A stretch of DNA of 46,465 bases from a virus (IMGVR_UViG_3300030838_000016:1-46465), one strand, 5' to 3'; numbered from the stretch's first letter, positions 31,015-38,495 are shown. The notes: generated by a model from the letters alone, not told the origin. Program-made: numbers and translations.

Positions 31015-33813
31015 CTAACAATCGAAAAGAGTTCGGCCATAATGAAACTCAACCTCCAAGGGAATATCCGGCATCCAGTCCGGCGGCTGGCACATGATTT
31101 CTTCTAAAATCTGCTTCGCCTCCTCTACACCCCCCTCCGGCACCAGGACATAGGCGGCGTCGTGAATCAATAATACAATAGGGTAATGCTTATTGATTTT
31201 GGGTAGCGCCTCAGCAAAGATACAGCGTGCAGTTGCCTGAGTAATATTGTTAAAACACTTACCGCTGTACAATCTATCCCAACTGCTTCTAATTTTGTAT
31301 TTATATTCCCGCTTCCGGGTCTGCGCATCTTCAGAATACTGTAGCTCAGGGTATTTTAAATACAGTCCTGACGGTAGCCGGATACCCTTGCGCCCTTCGA
31401 CCTTGATTAAATTATCGGTTAGTATCATCCCCTCACCGCCTGTGGTTAATAACTTAATAGCGTTACCACACGCCGACCATGCTGCTCTCACACCGGGGTG
31501 GTTGTCTCGGTAAAATTCCACTATCCGTTTACTTTCGACGATGCCCACATCCAAACCTATACCCGAGAGAATAGCCGCTTGCAGCTTCGCCGCGCCCACC
31601 CCAAAAACCAATGACAGACAGTTATGGACTAACACGTTAGACACCGTGAAGCGATGCCTAGGGCCGGCGTTTAATATGTCATAGACTCTAACTTTCTTTT
31701 TATCCCCCGCCAATTCTTGCATTTCTTCGCCACTGAGTCCCATGCGGTCTGGATAATTTGTTCCCCCGTTAAACCCTGCTGAACATACTTGCAGGTTACT
31801 CTCAGTGCGTAAGGGGATTCTGCCCAGTCCGCTACCAGAAGCATTTCCTCTCGCCACGAAATCCACATCGTATTTCGACGATTGCTGGTCTGTACCTTGC
31901 GGGACACCATACGCAAGTTCCCTACTGCATAGTGTCCATTGTTGTCGATTCGGTCCACCTCCAACCCGGAATCCCAGAGAGGCAACGTTTTGATATACTC
32001 TACACACTCTTTCGTTGAGCCAAACAAAAACTGAATCCCTCGTCCTCCGTAATTGGCGTAGCCTTTGTCCATAGGATTGCAGCATCTTTGTTGCATAGCT
32101 GTTGCCCGTTTTTGTATAAGCTCCGTAACCTTGTCCCAGACAATCAGATGACCTTGCCTTTGGTGCCGAGTTCGTGTTGCACAAGGCTTGCATCGTCTGG
32201 ACTGCCCTCTGATAATGGCCTCTACATACGCCCACTGCTCTCTGCCACAAACGCAGCGCACATGTATCTTTATGCTCCCCGATTTCACTGTTTGTTGTAT
32301 CTCGGTACTGATTATCTCCCATGAATTTAAGCGGGCGCCTATCATCTCCGGTAGTAGCGAGACGCGCTGATAAATTGGCGGCATCCCCGAACTGGCGGGT
32401 CTCACCAGTTTGCGTAAATATAATATGGTCGGTAGTGGCTGTAAGTCCTTGGTATGTGATGACATCTCTCTCCCCTTGGTAAATGACCCCATCATGTGAG
32501 ACCCATTCTACCCCATCCCATACTCTATCGTCTACCAAAATGTTTTCTATAGGCACTAAACCCCTTGGGGTAAGGACAAGCTGTCCTTCTGCGATACAGG
32601 AGGTCTTGGCAATAAAGCGCTGGTCTTCTGTGACCTCATCATAGGCAACACCCAGTACCTCTGAGGCGAAGACTTTATACAAGTCCAGCCCGCCTGCCAG
32701 GATATCCAGTTTCTCCCACTCCGACGACAGCCAGAGGCCCACGCGCAGTTCGATTTGTTTTAAGTCCGCGCCCAGAATAACATAACCCTCGGGGGCCTTG
32801 AACGCTCGCTTTAACGGCGACTTACGCGGGAAATTCTGGACATTGATTTTATCTGCCCCCGCCCAGCGCCCTGTCGCGGCACTGTAATACTTCAGCGGGA
32901 AAGGACAACACCTGTTCCTTTCTGCAATGCCAATAACCCTTTCACATCGCGTTTCTTCAAGCGTTGATTTAACACCCAACCGAGCAGCAACAATAGTTTG
33001 TACCATAAGGTTATCAGAGTCAAGTAATGCTTTGAAGCCCTCGTCTGTTTTAGCGAACGCATAGGCCGGCTTACCGGTAGTCGGCGACAGCTTCATTGGC
33101 GGCTCCACGCCACAGTCTATCAGCAGTTGCGCCAATTTGACGTTGGACATCAGCTCTTTTCGAGAGACAATGACCTTGTCCATGAGCGCTTGTTTTTTAG
33201 CTTGCACGTCGGCAAGGTGTGCGGTCAGCACGGCTTTATCCAATTCCAACAACGGTCGTGTGGCCATCTTCAGGGTGATATCAATAATGTCTAATTCAGA
33301 TTTAGTAAAGTGCGGCAGTAGTTTGTAAAACAATTTGTACGTTAGCTCGGTGTCGTTCTTGCAGTACTCACCATAGCGCGCTAGTTCTTCAGTAGTAAAG
33401 TCTTGTTTACGTTTACCCAAGGCATTGATGACCTCAGTGCCCTTGACACCCAGCTGGTAATGCTCAGCCAGCTTGGCCAGACTGCCCCCGACCTCGATGC
33501 CATGGATTGCTCTTGACATACTTAGCGTGTCGATGAGCTTCTTAGGGTGGATACCGAAGCGCAGGCCAAGGATGCTTGAGTCGAATAGACTATTGTGGTT
33601 TACTAATGCAATATCATCCCAATCAAATTGGTTTAGGTATGCTTTCGTCTCATCAAATGTTCCGGAGAACCATTGTGCGGGCTCGTTGTTAATCTTGGTG
33701 GATACACCGATAACCTCGAAGCGGTCATCTGTTATATATTGCTCGGTCGTCAGCTTACTTAGGGAATAATCTTTTGCATAAAAAGTTTCTGCGTCCAGAG
33801 TTAGTAGTTGCAT
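31015..33813 (-). CDS. polA: Family A DNA polymerase interrupted by an intein
   Basis: The 932-residue precursor splices to a predicted 606-residue replicative polymerase. The 3'-5' exonuclease part has TLDAETF (D-x-E), VNHNSLFDSSIL and YCKNDTELTY. Polymerase motif A is LGADLKQIELR near 350. Motif B starts RFIAKTS and is cut after S405 by the intein (406-731), resuming CLSLVFGVG. Motif C is LLIHDAAYVLV near 880. In the spliced motif B the residue aligned with E. coli Phe762 is Leu. No 5'-3' exonuclease domain is present, as in other phage PolA proteins. The start overlaps the VRR-NUC gene by 13 bp. Replication depends on splicing because the O-helix is split. Confidence 0.92.
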   Translation of the reverse strand: MQLLTLDAETFYAKDYSLSKLTTEQYITDDRFEVIGVSTKINNEPAQWFSGTFDETKAYLNQFDWDDIALVNHNSLFDSSILGLRFGIHPKKLIDTLSMSRAIHGIEVGGSLAKLAEHYQLGVKGTEVINALGKRKQDFTTEELARYGEYCKNDTELTYKLFYKLLPHFTKSELDIIDITLKMATRPLLELDKAVLTAHLADVQAKKQALMDKVIVSRKELMSNVKLAQLLIDCGVEPPMKLSPTTGKPAYAFAKTDEGFKALLDSDNLMVQTIVAARLGVKSTLEETRCERVIGIAERNRCCPFPLKYYSAATGRWAGADKINVQNFPRKSPLKRAFKAPEGYVILGADLKQIELRVGLWLSSEWEKLDILAGGLDLYKVFASEVLGVAYDEVTEDQRFIAKTSCIAEGQLVLTPRGLVPIENILVDDRVWDGVEWVSHDGVIYQGERDVITYQGLTATTDHIIFTQTGETRQFGDAANLSARLATTGDDRRPLKFMGDNQYRDTTNSEIGEHKDTCALRLWQRAVGVCRGHYQRAVQTMQALCNTNSAPKARSSDCLGQGYGAYTKTGNSYATKMLQSYGQRLRQLRRTRDSVFVWLNERVCRVYQNVASLGFRVGGGPNRQQWTLCSRELAYGVPQGTDQQSSKYDVDFVARGNASGSGLGRIPLRTESNLQVCSAGFNGGTNYPDRMGLSGEEMQELAGDKKKVRVYDILNAGPRHRFTVSNVLVHNCLSLVFGVGAAKLQAAILSGIGLDVGIVESKRIVEFYRDNHPGVRAAWSACGNAIKLLTTGGEGMILTDNLIKVEGRKGIRLPSGLYLKYPELQYSEDAQTRKREYKYKIRSSWDRLYSGKCFNNITQATARCIFAEALPKINKHYPIVLLIHDAAYVLVPEGGVEEAKQILEEIMCQPPDWMPDIPLEVEFHYGRTLFDC
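31621..32598 (-). mobile_element. Intein in DNA polymerase motif B (326 aa)
   Basis: The element spans Cys406 to Asn731. Block A is CIAEGQLVLTPRGLVPIEN, block B TATTDHIIF, block F VRVYDILNAGPRHRFTVSN and block G VLVHN, with Cys at +1. Between B and F the frame has no endonuclease motif, and the text is Arg/Gln/Ser/Gly-rich, since this DNA encodes an HNH homing endonuclease in the +1 frame (31671-32465). The intein frame stays open across all 326 codons. Confidence 0.92.
31671..32465 (-). CDS. HNH homing endonuclease nested in intein, +1 frame
   Basis: This frame is inside the polymerase intein, shifted by one base. From about 32345 it reads like an intact phage homing endonuclease: MIGARLNSWEIISTEIQ, VRCVCGREQWAYVEAI, SRRCKPCATRT (zinc-binding N-domain), MQQRCCNPMDKGYANYGGRG, then the HNH core LEVDRIDNNGHYAVGNLRMV followed by SRKVQTSNRRNT. 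ATG 32465 is given because GGGGAG stands four bases before it; ATG 32345 matches the family start and lies after block B; the frame is open to 32495. It stops about 50 bases before the intein end, next to block F. Confidence 0.87.
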   Translation of the reverse strand: MSSHTKDLQPLPTILYLRKLVRPASSGMPPIYQRVSLLPEMIGARLNSWEIISTEIQQTVKSGSIKIHVRCVCGREQWAYVEAIIRGQSRRCKPCATRTRHQRQGHLIVWDKVTELIQKRATAMQQRCCNPMDKGYANYGGRGIQFLFGSTKECVEYIKTLPLWDSGLEVDRIDNNGHYAVGNLRMVSRKVQTSNRRNTMWISWREEMLLVADWAESPYALRVTCKYVQQGLTGEQIIQTAWDSVAKKCKNWRGIKRKLESMTY

Positions 33814-34109
33814 TTCATTATCTCTTGTAGTATGAGGGGAAAAGCGTGTATGTTGTCGGCGTTAACCACCAAAGCCACGCCGCCTGCGGCGTTGATTAAG
33901 TCAAGTTCACGTTGTTGCAGCAGCGTCGGCAGCTTGCGCCCGGCCTTGGCTTCGATGGCTATGAAATGCCCATTAAGGCAGCATATATAGTCTGGAACGC
34001 CTACTTTACAAGTAAACCCGGGCGCTGGCATGAAATAATATACCCCATACTCAGCCAGTATAGCTTTGATTTGCTTTTTGATTCGCCCTTCGGGCGTTAA
34101 ATAGGACAT
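33801..34109 (-). CDS. VRR-NUC nuclease
   Basis: The 102-residue protein is a minimal VRR-NUC domain: LTPEGRIKKQIKAILAEYGV, then GVPDYICCLNGHFIAIEAKA with D40, E53 and K55 as the PD-(D/E)XK site, followed by Q in LLQQRELDLINAAGG. Stand-alone phage VRR-NUC proteins can resolve branched DNA. It overlaps the DNA polymerase start by 13 bp, so the two are probably produced together. It is the first gene after pentamer element E6. Confidence 0.85.
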   Translation of the reverse strand: MSYLTPEGRIKKQIKAILAEYGVYYFMPAPGFTCKVGVPDYICCLNGHFIAIEAKAGRKLPTLLQQRELDLINAAGGVALVVNADNIHAFPLILQEIMKCNY

Positions 34110-34137
34110 AAGACACCTTATAATTAGTTACTGGAAA

Positions 34138-34230
34138 ACACTCTCGTCAGAGAGTGTAGACCACTAATTAATTAGTCTTTGCTTTGCAGCGCATCGCTAA
34201 GCTAGGCTAAGCAGGGCAAGGCAGCGCTTA
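34138..34230 (+). repeat. Pentamer element E6: hairpin, palindrome, ten GCNNN units
   Basis: Hairpin ACACTCTC/GAGAGTGT (34138-34157) after AAAA, palindrome ACTAATTAATTAGT (34163-34176), CTTTGC, then ten pentamers (34181-34230) and TATAATACCC. The AT palindrome shares CTAATTAATTAG with E5. Read leftward the hairpin is followed by TTTTCC and may be a weak terminator before the VRR-NUC and polymerase genes. Confidence 0.83.
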
Positions 34231-34247
34231 GGGTTCATATAATACCC

Positions 34248-34478
34248 TCACCCGTCGTAATGGTCAAGGTTTCGATTAAAGAACTGCTCATTTACAATAA
34301 AGAAATCATCCATGCGCTCAAAAGAACGCATCATTACTTTCTGCCTTAAAATATCGTTATATCCCGTCCAATGCCGTAAGTCATAGCGGGTTCTGAAGCA
34401 GCCGAGGCAGATGCCCCGGGCTTCGTCGAAGTGGCAGAATAGGGACTCACAAGGGGTGGATATCCGATACGTCGCCAT
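34248..34478 (-). CDS. DUF1289-like Cys-rich protein
   Basis: The 76-residue protein begins MATYRISTPCESLFCHFDEA and continues RGICLGCFRTRYDLRHWTGY. The pattern C-x-S-x2-C, GIC-x-GC-x-RT, W is that of the DUF1289 family, small proteins expected to bind iron-sulfur or zinc. The function is unknown. It overlaps the previous gene by 32 bp and is followed by element E6. Confidence 0.7.
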   Translation of the reverse strand: MATYRISTPCESLFCHFDEARGICLGCFRTRYDLRHWTGYNDILRQKVMMRSFERMDDFFIVNEQFFNRNLDHYDG

Positions 34479-34644
34479 CTAATTTACTCTCGCAGGTCTC
34501 GTTAGGGTGCCGCCTGAGGGACAGTGCATACGAAAAAACTGTGTTAGGCGGGTCAATTTTCATCGTCATAAAGCGCAGGCAGCTGGCCTTCTCAGGGCAT
34601 CCGTCACCGTAGCAGCGGGTGAAATCAGAATTAAGTGGTTTCAT
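34447..34644 (-). CDS. Small Cys-rich hypothetical protein (65 aa)
   Basis: The product MKPLNSDFTRCYGDGCPEKA continues SCLRFMTMKIDPPNTVF. Three close Cys residues (RCYGDGCPEKASC) and a distal one (NETCESK) suggest a metal site. This type appears in many phage genomes without a role. It begins in an ATGA overlap with the paralogue gene upstream. Confidence 0.62.
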   Translation of the reverse strand: MKPLNSDFTRCYGDGCPEKASCLRFMTMKIDPPNTVFSYALSLRRHPNETCESKLDGDVSDIHPL

Positions 34645-34901
34645 GAAAGGGCCTTAATAAAAATCAAAATATCCTCAATGGTAGGATTATGGCCGGGTGA
34701 GAGTTCGCAGCAAATGAACACAGATGGCGTTAGTTTAACACCAATATCGGCCACCGTATCACCGACCTCGGCTAATTTTAACATCGCTAGATTACCCATC
34801 ACCAACGGTGTAAGCGGGTCATCCAGCGCAAGGGAGATAAGGTCAAGCCGTGTGTAGCTGTAGATATCTCCCTTGGAATTGACGTGGATACGCAGTGTCA
34901 T
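34641..34901 (-). CDS. Paralogous small protein, family member 3
   Basis: An 86-residue protein with MGNLAMLKLAEVGDTVADIG in the middle, matching AMLRLVAIGDTVPDIG in the gene at 35155 and AMLRIAPEEDEVIGVG in the gene at 34898. The three adjoining genes are similar in length and layout: a beta-rich N-part, the A-M-L-[RK] core, then an aromatic C-part. They are probably tandem duplicates. No function is known. Confidence 0.62.
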   Translation of the reverse strand: MTLRIHVNSKGDIYSYTRLDLISLALDDPLTPLVMGNLAMLKLAEVGDTVADIGVKLTPSVFICCELSPGHNPTIEDILIFIKALS

Positions 34902-35158
34902 GGCCGCAACCTCGTCAAGTCGAAGTCATCGGGGAAGTAGAGGAAGTACAAGTCACCGCCCAGATTCCTGCCGACTCCGATGACCTCATCCTCCTCGGGC
35001 GCTATACGAAGCATTGCGATACGGTCAGTGATTTCCGACGACAGTTCATCGACAGATATTTCTACTGAGCCTGATACAGTAGGCGACCTTACTTGTACCC
35101 TACGGAAAGGGGTACCCGTCAAAGGTTCAAACTCTTGTGATACATAAACTTTTTTCAT
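34898..35158 (-). CDS. Paralogous small protein, family member 2
   Basis: The 86-residue product starts MKKVYVSQEFEPLTGTPFRR and has EITDRIAMLRIAPEEDEVIG followed by LYFLYFPDDFDLTRLRP. PDDF near the end parallels PDDYG in member 1. ATGA overlaps with both neighbours show tight coupling. It is the most diverged of the three in its core. Confidence 0.62.
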   Translation of the reverse strand: MKKVYVSQEFEPLTGTPFRRVQVRSPTVSGSVEISVDELSSEITDRIAMLRIAPEEDEVIGVGRNLGGDLYFLYFPDDFDLTRLRP

Positions 35159-35418
35159 AGCTCCAACCCTTTTATCCCATAATCGTCAGGAAGATGGACG
35201 GCGAACTTGTGCTCGTCCACCCGTTTTCCAATGTCCGGCACGGTGTCGCCTATCGCAACCAGCCTGAGCATGGCGACCTTCTCAGCGACCAGCTCAGGTA
35301 AACTATAGGCATTGACCGTTACTGTGCTTAAGGAATTGGCGATGGGGTAATGCGGGGAGCAATACAGCATCGACCAAGTATACATAGTAGGATTATAAAT
35401 CACGGCCAGGTGTTTCAT
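35155..35418 (-). CDS. Paralogous small protein, family member 1
   Basis: ATG 35418 (87 residues) is chosen because GGGAG stands nine bases before it; an in-frame codon at 35433 is less likely. The product begins MKHLAVIYNPTMYTWSMLYC and has AEKVAMLRLVAIGDTVPDIG, FAVHLPDDYGIKGLEL at the end. It opens the run of three related genes. Its upstream neighbour is the VWA protein gene. Confidence 0.62.
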   Translation of the reverse strand: MKHLAVIYNPTMYTWSMLYCSPHYPIANSLSTVTVNAYSLPELVAEKVAMLRLVAIGDTVPDIGKRVDEHKFAVHLPDDYGIKGLEL

Positions 35419-35452
35419 GACTGAGTCTCCCACGTAGTGGGGGATGAAGCCT

Positions 35453-36616
35453 TCACAGCTTCACCCTGATAAAGCTCCCGAACGGCGGTTGGTGGTGGTC
35501 ACTACCGTTGCATATCACCCACAGCACCGGATAGTTGGGGGGTAGTTGCGGGTACTCAATGAAGCCATCAGTAATGTGGATACACACTAACGGGTCGAGC
35601 TTGTTGTCTTTGATATACTCGAACACTTCGACGCAGCTCGAACCGCCGCCACCCGCAGGTTTCGTGGACGTTGCAATGCTCTCATAGTCGCCCTCGAAAT
35701 AGGTTTCATGTGAAACGACGCGAGTGTCCCAATATAAAAGGTCAACTCGTTCGGGCGTGGTGTTATTACAGATGCCAACTAATTCAGACAGCGCCGCAGT
35801 GATGGCTTCGCCCGATATCGAGCCGCTCGTGTCGATACCCACGACGATATTGCCAATAGACTCACTGATTTGGCTGGGTAAATACAAGTCCATGGCCATA
35901 AAACGGCGGTTAGGGCGTGCCCAAGTGCTGTCCCCACGACCGGCTGTTACGGTACTTACATAGTCCCGGAGCTGGTCGCGCCAGTCGACCTTAGGCTCCA
36001 GCAAGGCATTGAAGCCACGGGAGACATCGCCACCGAGCTTTCCGCTCATAAAAACGCCTTGGCGTATGGCATTGTCAATCTCCTTGGCCAAGGCTTGGCG
36101 CTCTTCTTCAGGCAAGGCTTGGGCGTCTTCCCATTGATGGTCGTCCATCGGCTCGCCCTTGCCGCCTTGGCCCCCATTGGCTTTGTCTTGCTTGAGTAAT
36201 TCAAACACCTGTTTCGTGTCCATGCCCCGATACTTCTCGTCCAGGCAGGGGTTAGGGGGCAGAGCTATCTCAACCCCGCGTGGGTCAAGGTCATAGATTT
36301 CAAGATTTATAACATAATCACAAGCCATGTTCGCCAGCTTGGCATCCTCTTTGTACAGCTCTTGCCATAAAAAGAGATGTTGGTAAGCTTTGTGCCCTGC
36401 CTCGTGCAGCACCAAGCCCCGCAGTTGCTGCTCGGTGAGAGAGTCCACGAACTGTGGATTATAAGTTACATCACGACCATTGGTGCCCGCCGTGGGCAGC
36501 GCATCCGATATGTCCACGTCGCCCACCATAACAATACCTGAGTAATGCATAGTGGGTTTGTGCCCCATCAGCCAAATATGTTGCTTAGTTATTCTGTCTG
36601 CTGTTGATAAGCTCAT
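35453..36616 (-). CDS. Metallopeptidase-like plus VWA domain protein (DUF2201-like)
   Basis: The 387-residue protein has an N-terminal zincin-like domain with HEAGH at 71-75 (LRGLVLHEAGHKAYQHLFLW) and a C-terminal von Willebrand A domain with MIDAS residues D-x-S-x-S in VVGIDTSGSISGE near 262, and HITDGFIEYP later. A central Gly/Glu-rich linker contains a Gln/Asp-rich stretch. This is the arrangement of DUF2201 proteins, which pair with MoxR-type ATPases, and the ATPase gene lies just upstream. The pair may act as a chaperone or metal-insertion device or a remodeller of host proteins. It starts in an ATGA overlap with the 55-residue gene. Confidence 0.8.
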   Translation of the reverse strand: MSLSTADRITKQHIWLMGHKPTMHYSGIVMVGDVDISDALPTAGTNGRDVTYNPQFVDSLTEQQLRGLVLHEAGHKAYQHLFLWQELYKEDAKLANMACDYVINLEIYDLDPRGVEIALPPNPCLDEKYRGMDTKQVFELLKQDKANGGQGGKGEPMDDHQWEDAQALPEEERQALAKEIDNAIRQGVFMSGKLGGDVSRGFNALLEPKVDWRDQLRDYVSTVTAGRGDSTWARPNRRFMAMDLYLPSQISESIGNIVVGIDTSGSISGEAITAALSELVGICNNTTPERVDLLYWDTRVVSHETYFEGDYESIATSTKPAGGGGSSCVEVFEYIKDNKLDPLVCIHITDGFIEYPQLPPNYPVLWVICNGSDHHQPPFGSFIRVKL

Positions 36617-36780
36617 GGCGTTGTTCTCCCAAAATCTTCAACGGTTTCAAAGTCATCCGCTGTTAAAGTGTGCCCTTCCGGGAGCCTGATATCATCAAGC
36701 ATACGGTCAATCTCTTGCGGCGTAAGCTTAAATGTTTCGAGGATAGCGCGCAGGTCCTCTTCTTTCATTGTAATTATCAT
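36613..36780 (-). CDS. Small acidic hypothetical protein (55 aa)
   Basis: ATG 36780 with GGAG ten bases before it gives MIITMKEEDLRAILETFKLT followed by PQEIDRMLDDIRLPEGHTLT. It is helical and acidic; no family was recognised. It is placed between the MoxR ATPase and VWA genes and overlaps the VWA gene start, so a subunit or adaptor role in that module is plausible. Confidence 0.6.
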   Translation of the reverse strand: MIITMKEEDLRAILETFKLTPQEIDRMLDDIRLPEGHTLTADDFETVEDFGRTTP

Positions 36781-36793
36781 GTTATGTCTCCTA

Positions 36794-36820
36794 CCAAGGT
36801 TATAACCGTTATAACCTTGG
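36794..36820. promoter_or_regulatory. 27-bp palindrome before 55-aa gene
   Basis: CCAAGGTTATAAC and its inverse flank a central base. The inner 17 bp (36799-36815), GTTATA-N5-TATAAC, fit the operator-like family with one change per half. It stands 13 to 19 bases before the ATG at 36780 and just after the stop of the MoxR gene. Confidence 0.6.
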
Positions 36821-36830
36821 CTATAAGGTA

Positions 36831-37916
36831 TTAAGAGAAGAGAAAACCTAAACGAACGGCCAGCTCGGTAAATTTCCGATTGGTGACCGCGATGGGTCGC
36901 TTCGGGCTATTGGAACTCATGATGCCCCGCATAAACAAAGCAATCGCCTCGCGGGGTAGCCGGTCCAGGTAAATCAATACATTGTCCATGTTCTCTTTGG
37001 TGCAGTTACCGATGAGCTTGCTGACAATGAGACAGAGGGACGCCCCGGATTTACTTATTTTGGCTGTCTCGGGACTGGCGGCGATGGAGGCGAAGGTGGG
37101 TAGGCTATTATCAAGTTTTAAAATCATAAGTATGTCTTGAGCTGCTCTTTCGCCAACTGCACCTTGTAGCAGGTGTACCAGCACATCTTCGTTCAGTGCT
37201 GAGCAGGCATGGAGAATATCACTGGCACGCTCCAGACTTCGTGGCGTCACGAATGCTCTGCGTGGGCTGCGAGGGTCATAAATATACGAGTTCTGTTCGG
37301 GTTTTTCATAGTCCTGGAAACTCGCGAACATCTCCGGAAATTCTAAAACCGTTGCAATGGCAACGGGGTGAACACCGTTATGCTCCGCAAAATTCATGCG
37401 CCAGTCCATCGGGCTTGGTTTAGCCATTCGTACGGTTACGATACGATTTCGAGCATGCGCTGGCATGTTATCCCCCAGCCCTTCTGCGGTCAGGTTGGTC
37501 GTCGCGAAGACGATAGAGCCCTCAGGCAAAGCATGTGTGCCTATCTTGCGCTCCAACATCACCCTAAGGCACGAGTTCATGACAGATTTCGACGCCTTAC
37601 CCAACTCATCCAGCATGACTATCAGTGGCTTGCCATGTTGCAAGCCCCATTCAGAGTTGGGCACGAACTCGGACACGGGTGTGCCATCAATGGTCGTGAT
37701 GCGGGGGATAAGCAAATCACCGGTATCTTTGGTTGATATGTCCACATAAGCGGCGACATGGTTGGGGTGGAGCTTGGCCAGCTCCTTGAGAATAGAACTC
37801 TTACCTGTTCCCGTTTCACCTTCAACGAGGACAGTAACTTTGTGGCCAATCAGACTGATGCTATTGATAACTTCAGTCATTGGGATGGATTCGTAGGGTT
37901 TTTTTATTGCGCTCAT
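36831..37916 (-). CDS. MoxR-type AAA+ ATPase
   Basis: The 361-residue protein has Walker A VEGETGTGKSS (residues 31-41), Walker B PLIVMLDELGKAS with D103-E104, a sensor-like IVFATTNLTAEGLGDNMPAH and arginine-rich PAHARNRIVTVRM. It belongs to the MoxR branch of AAA+ ATPases that open or load partner proteins. Its partner is expected to be the VWA protein of the same operon. An HNH gene stands immediately upstream, twelve bases away, probably as an insertion between this gene and the 294-residue gene at 38602-39486. Confidence 0.82.
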   Translation of the reverse strand: MSAIKKPYESIPMTEVINSISLIGHKVTVLVEGETGTGKSSILKELAKLHPNHVAAYVDISTKDTGDLLIPRITTIDGTPVSEFVPNSEWGLQHGKPLIVMLDELGKASKSVMNSCLRVMLERKIGTHALPEGSIVFATTNLTAEGLGDNMPAHARNRIVTVRMAKPSPMDWRMNFAEHNGVHPVAIATVLEFPEMFASFQDYEKPEQNSYIYDPRSPRRAFVTPRSLERASDILHACSALNEDVLVHLLQGAVGERAAQDILMILKLDNSLPTFASIAASPETAKISKSGASLCLIVSKLIGNCTKENMDNVLIYLDRLPREAIALFMRGIMSSNSPKRPIAVTNRKFTELAVRLGFLFS

Positions 37917-37928
37917 TTTAAACTCTCA

Positions 37929-38495
37929 TTATTTACTGTCAGTGTTTCGGCACCGACGAGACCGTTTCATTACTGGTGCATCGGCACCAACGAGACCTCC
38001 CTCCAAACTAGAATGGAGAAATTCTTTACATATAGCAGCGGCGAACGCCGTATACACTGCTATTGCTTCTTCTTTCGTAGGGTATACGCCTAAGTACCGT
38101 AATTTTTTGTTGTAGTGGATATGCGCCTCCCATTTATCTAGGCGGGCATGATAATAGACACCTTTATGCCCAGATATATTGTTCTTATATACACCACTAT
38201 GTCTTATATTTTGGCTACGCGTAGCCTCTCTAAGATTACACAACCTATTATCAGCTTTGATACCATTTATATGGTCGATATCAGATGGAGGCCACTTGTT
38301 GTATACATAAAGCCAGACAATCCTATGCAGCTTATATGTTTTGCCATATAAGATAATACTTCGATACCCCTTCTTCTCTGTAAATCCAGCAACACTCCCC
38401 GGCTTCATCCAATTGGCTCTTGGCCTAATCCAGACAAACTCTCCGGTTTCAGGAGCATAAGACAAATGGTATTTTAGGATTTCTTGGGTAAGCAT
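37929..38495 (-). CDS. Free-standing HNH-AP2 homing endonuclease
   Basis: The 188-residue protein begins LTQEILKYHLSYAPETGEFV, the usual N-terminus of phage HNH-AP2 enzymes. The HNH core is LHRIVWLYVYNKWPPSDIDH followed by INGIKADNRLCNLREATRSQ; an AP2 DNA-binding domain follows: SGHKGVYYHARLDKWEAHIH, YLGVYPTKEEAIAVY. The family copies itself into uncut alleles. It has its own promoter (38587-38615) and the conserved 48-nt leader. The C-terminal 30 residues include a duplicated 18-base stretch (SLEGGLVGADAP and RSRRCRNT) of no known function. Confidence 0.87.
   Translation of the reverse strand: MLTQEILKYHLSYAPETGEFVWIRPRANWMKPGSVAGFTEKKGYRSIILYGKTYKLHRIVWLYVYNKWPPSDIDHINGIKADNRLCNLREATRSQNIRHSGVYKNNISGHKGVYYHARLDKWEAHIHYNKKLRYLGVYPTKEEAIAVYTAFAAAICKEFLHSSLEGGLVGADAPVMKRSRRCRNTDSK

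Noticed and set aside
3359-34230. Pentamer arrays considered as CRISPR or coding repeats
   Set aside because: There are no constant repeats with unique spacers; the period is five bases and the units vary, which fits neither CRISPR nor a triplet code.
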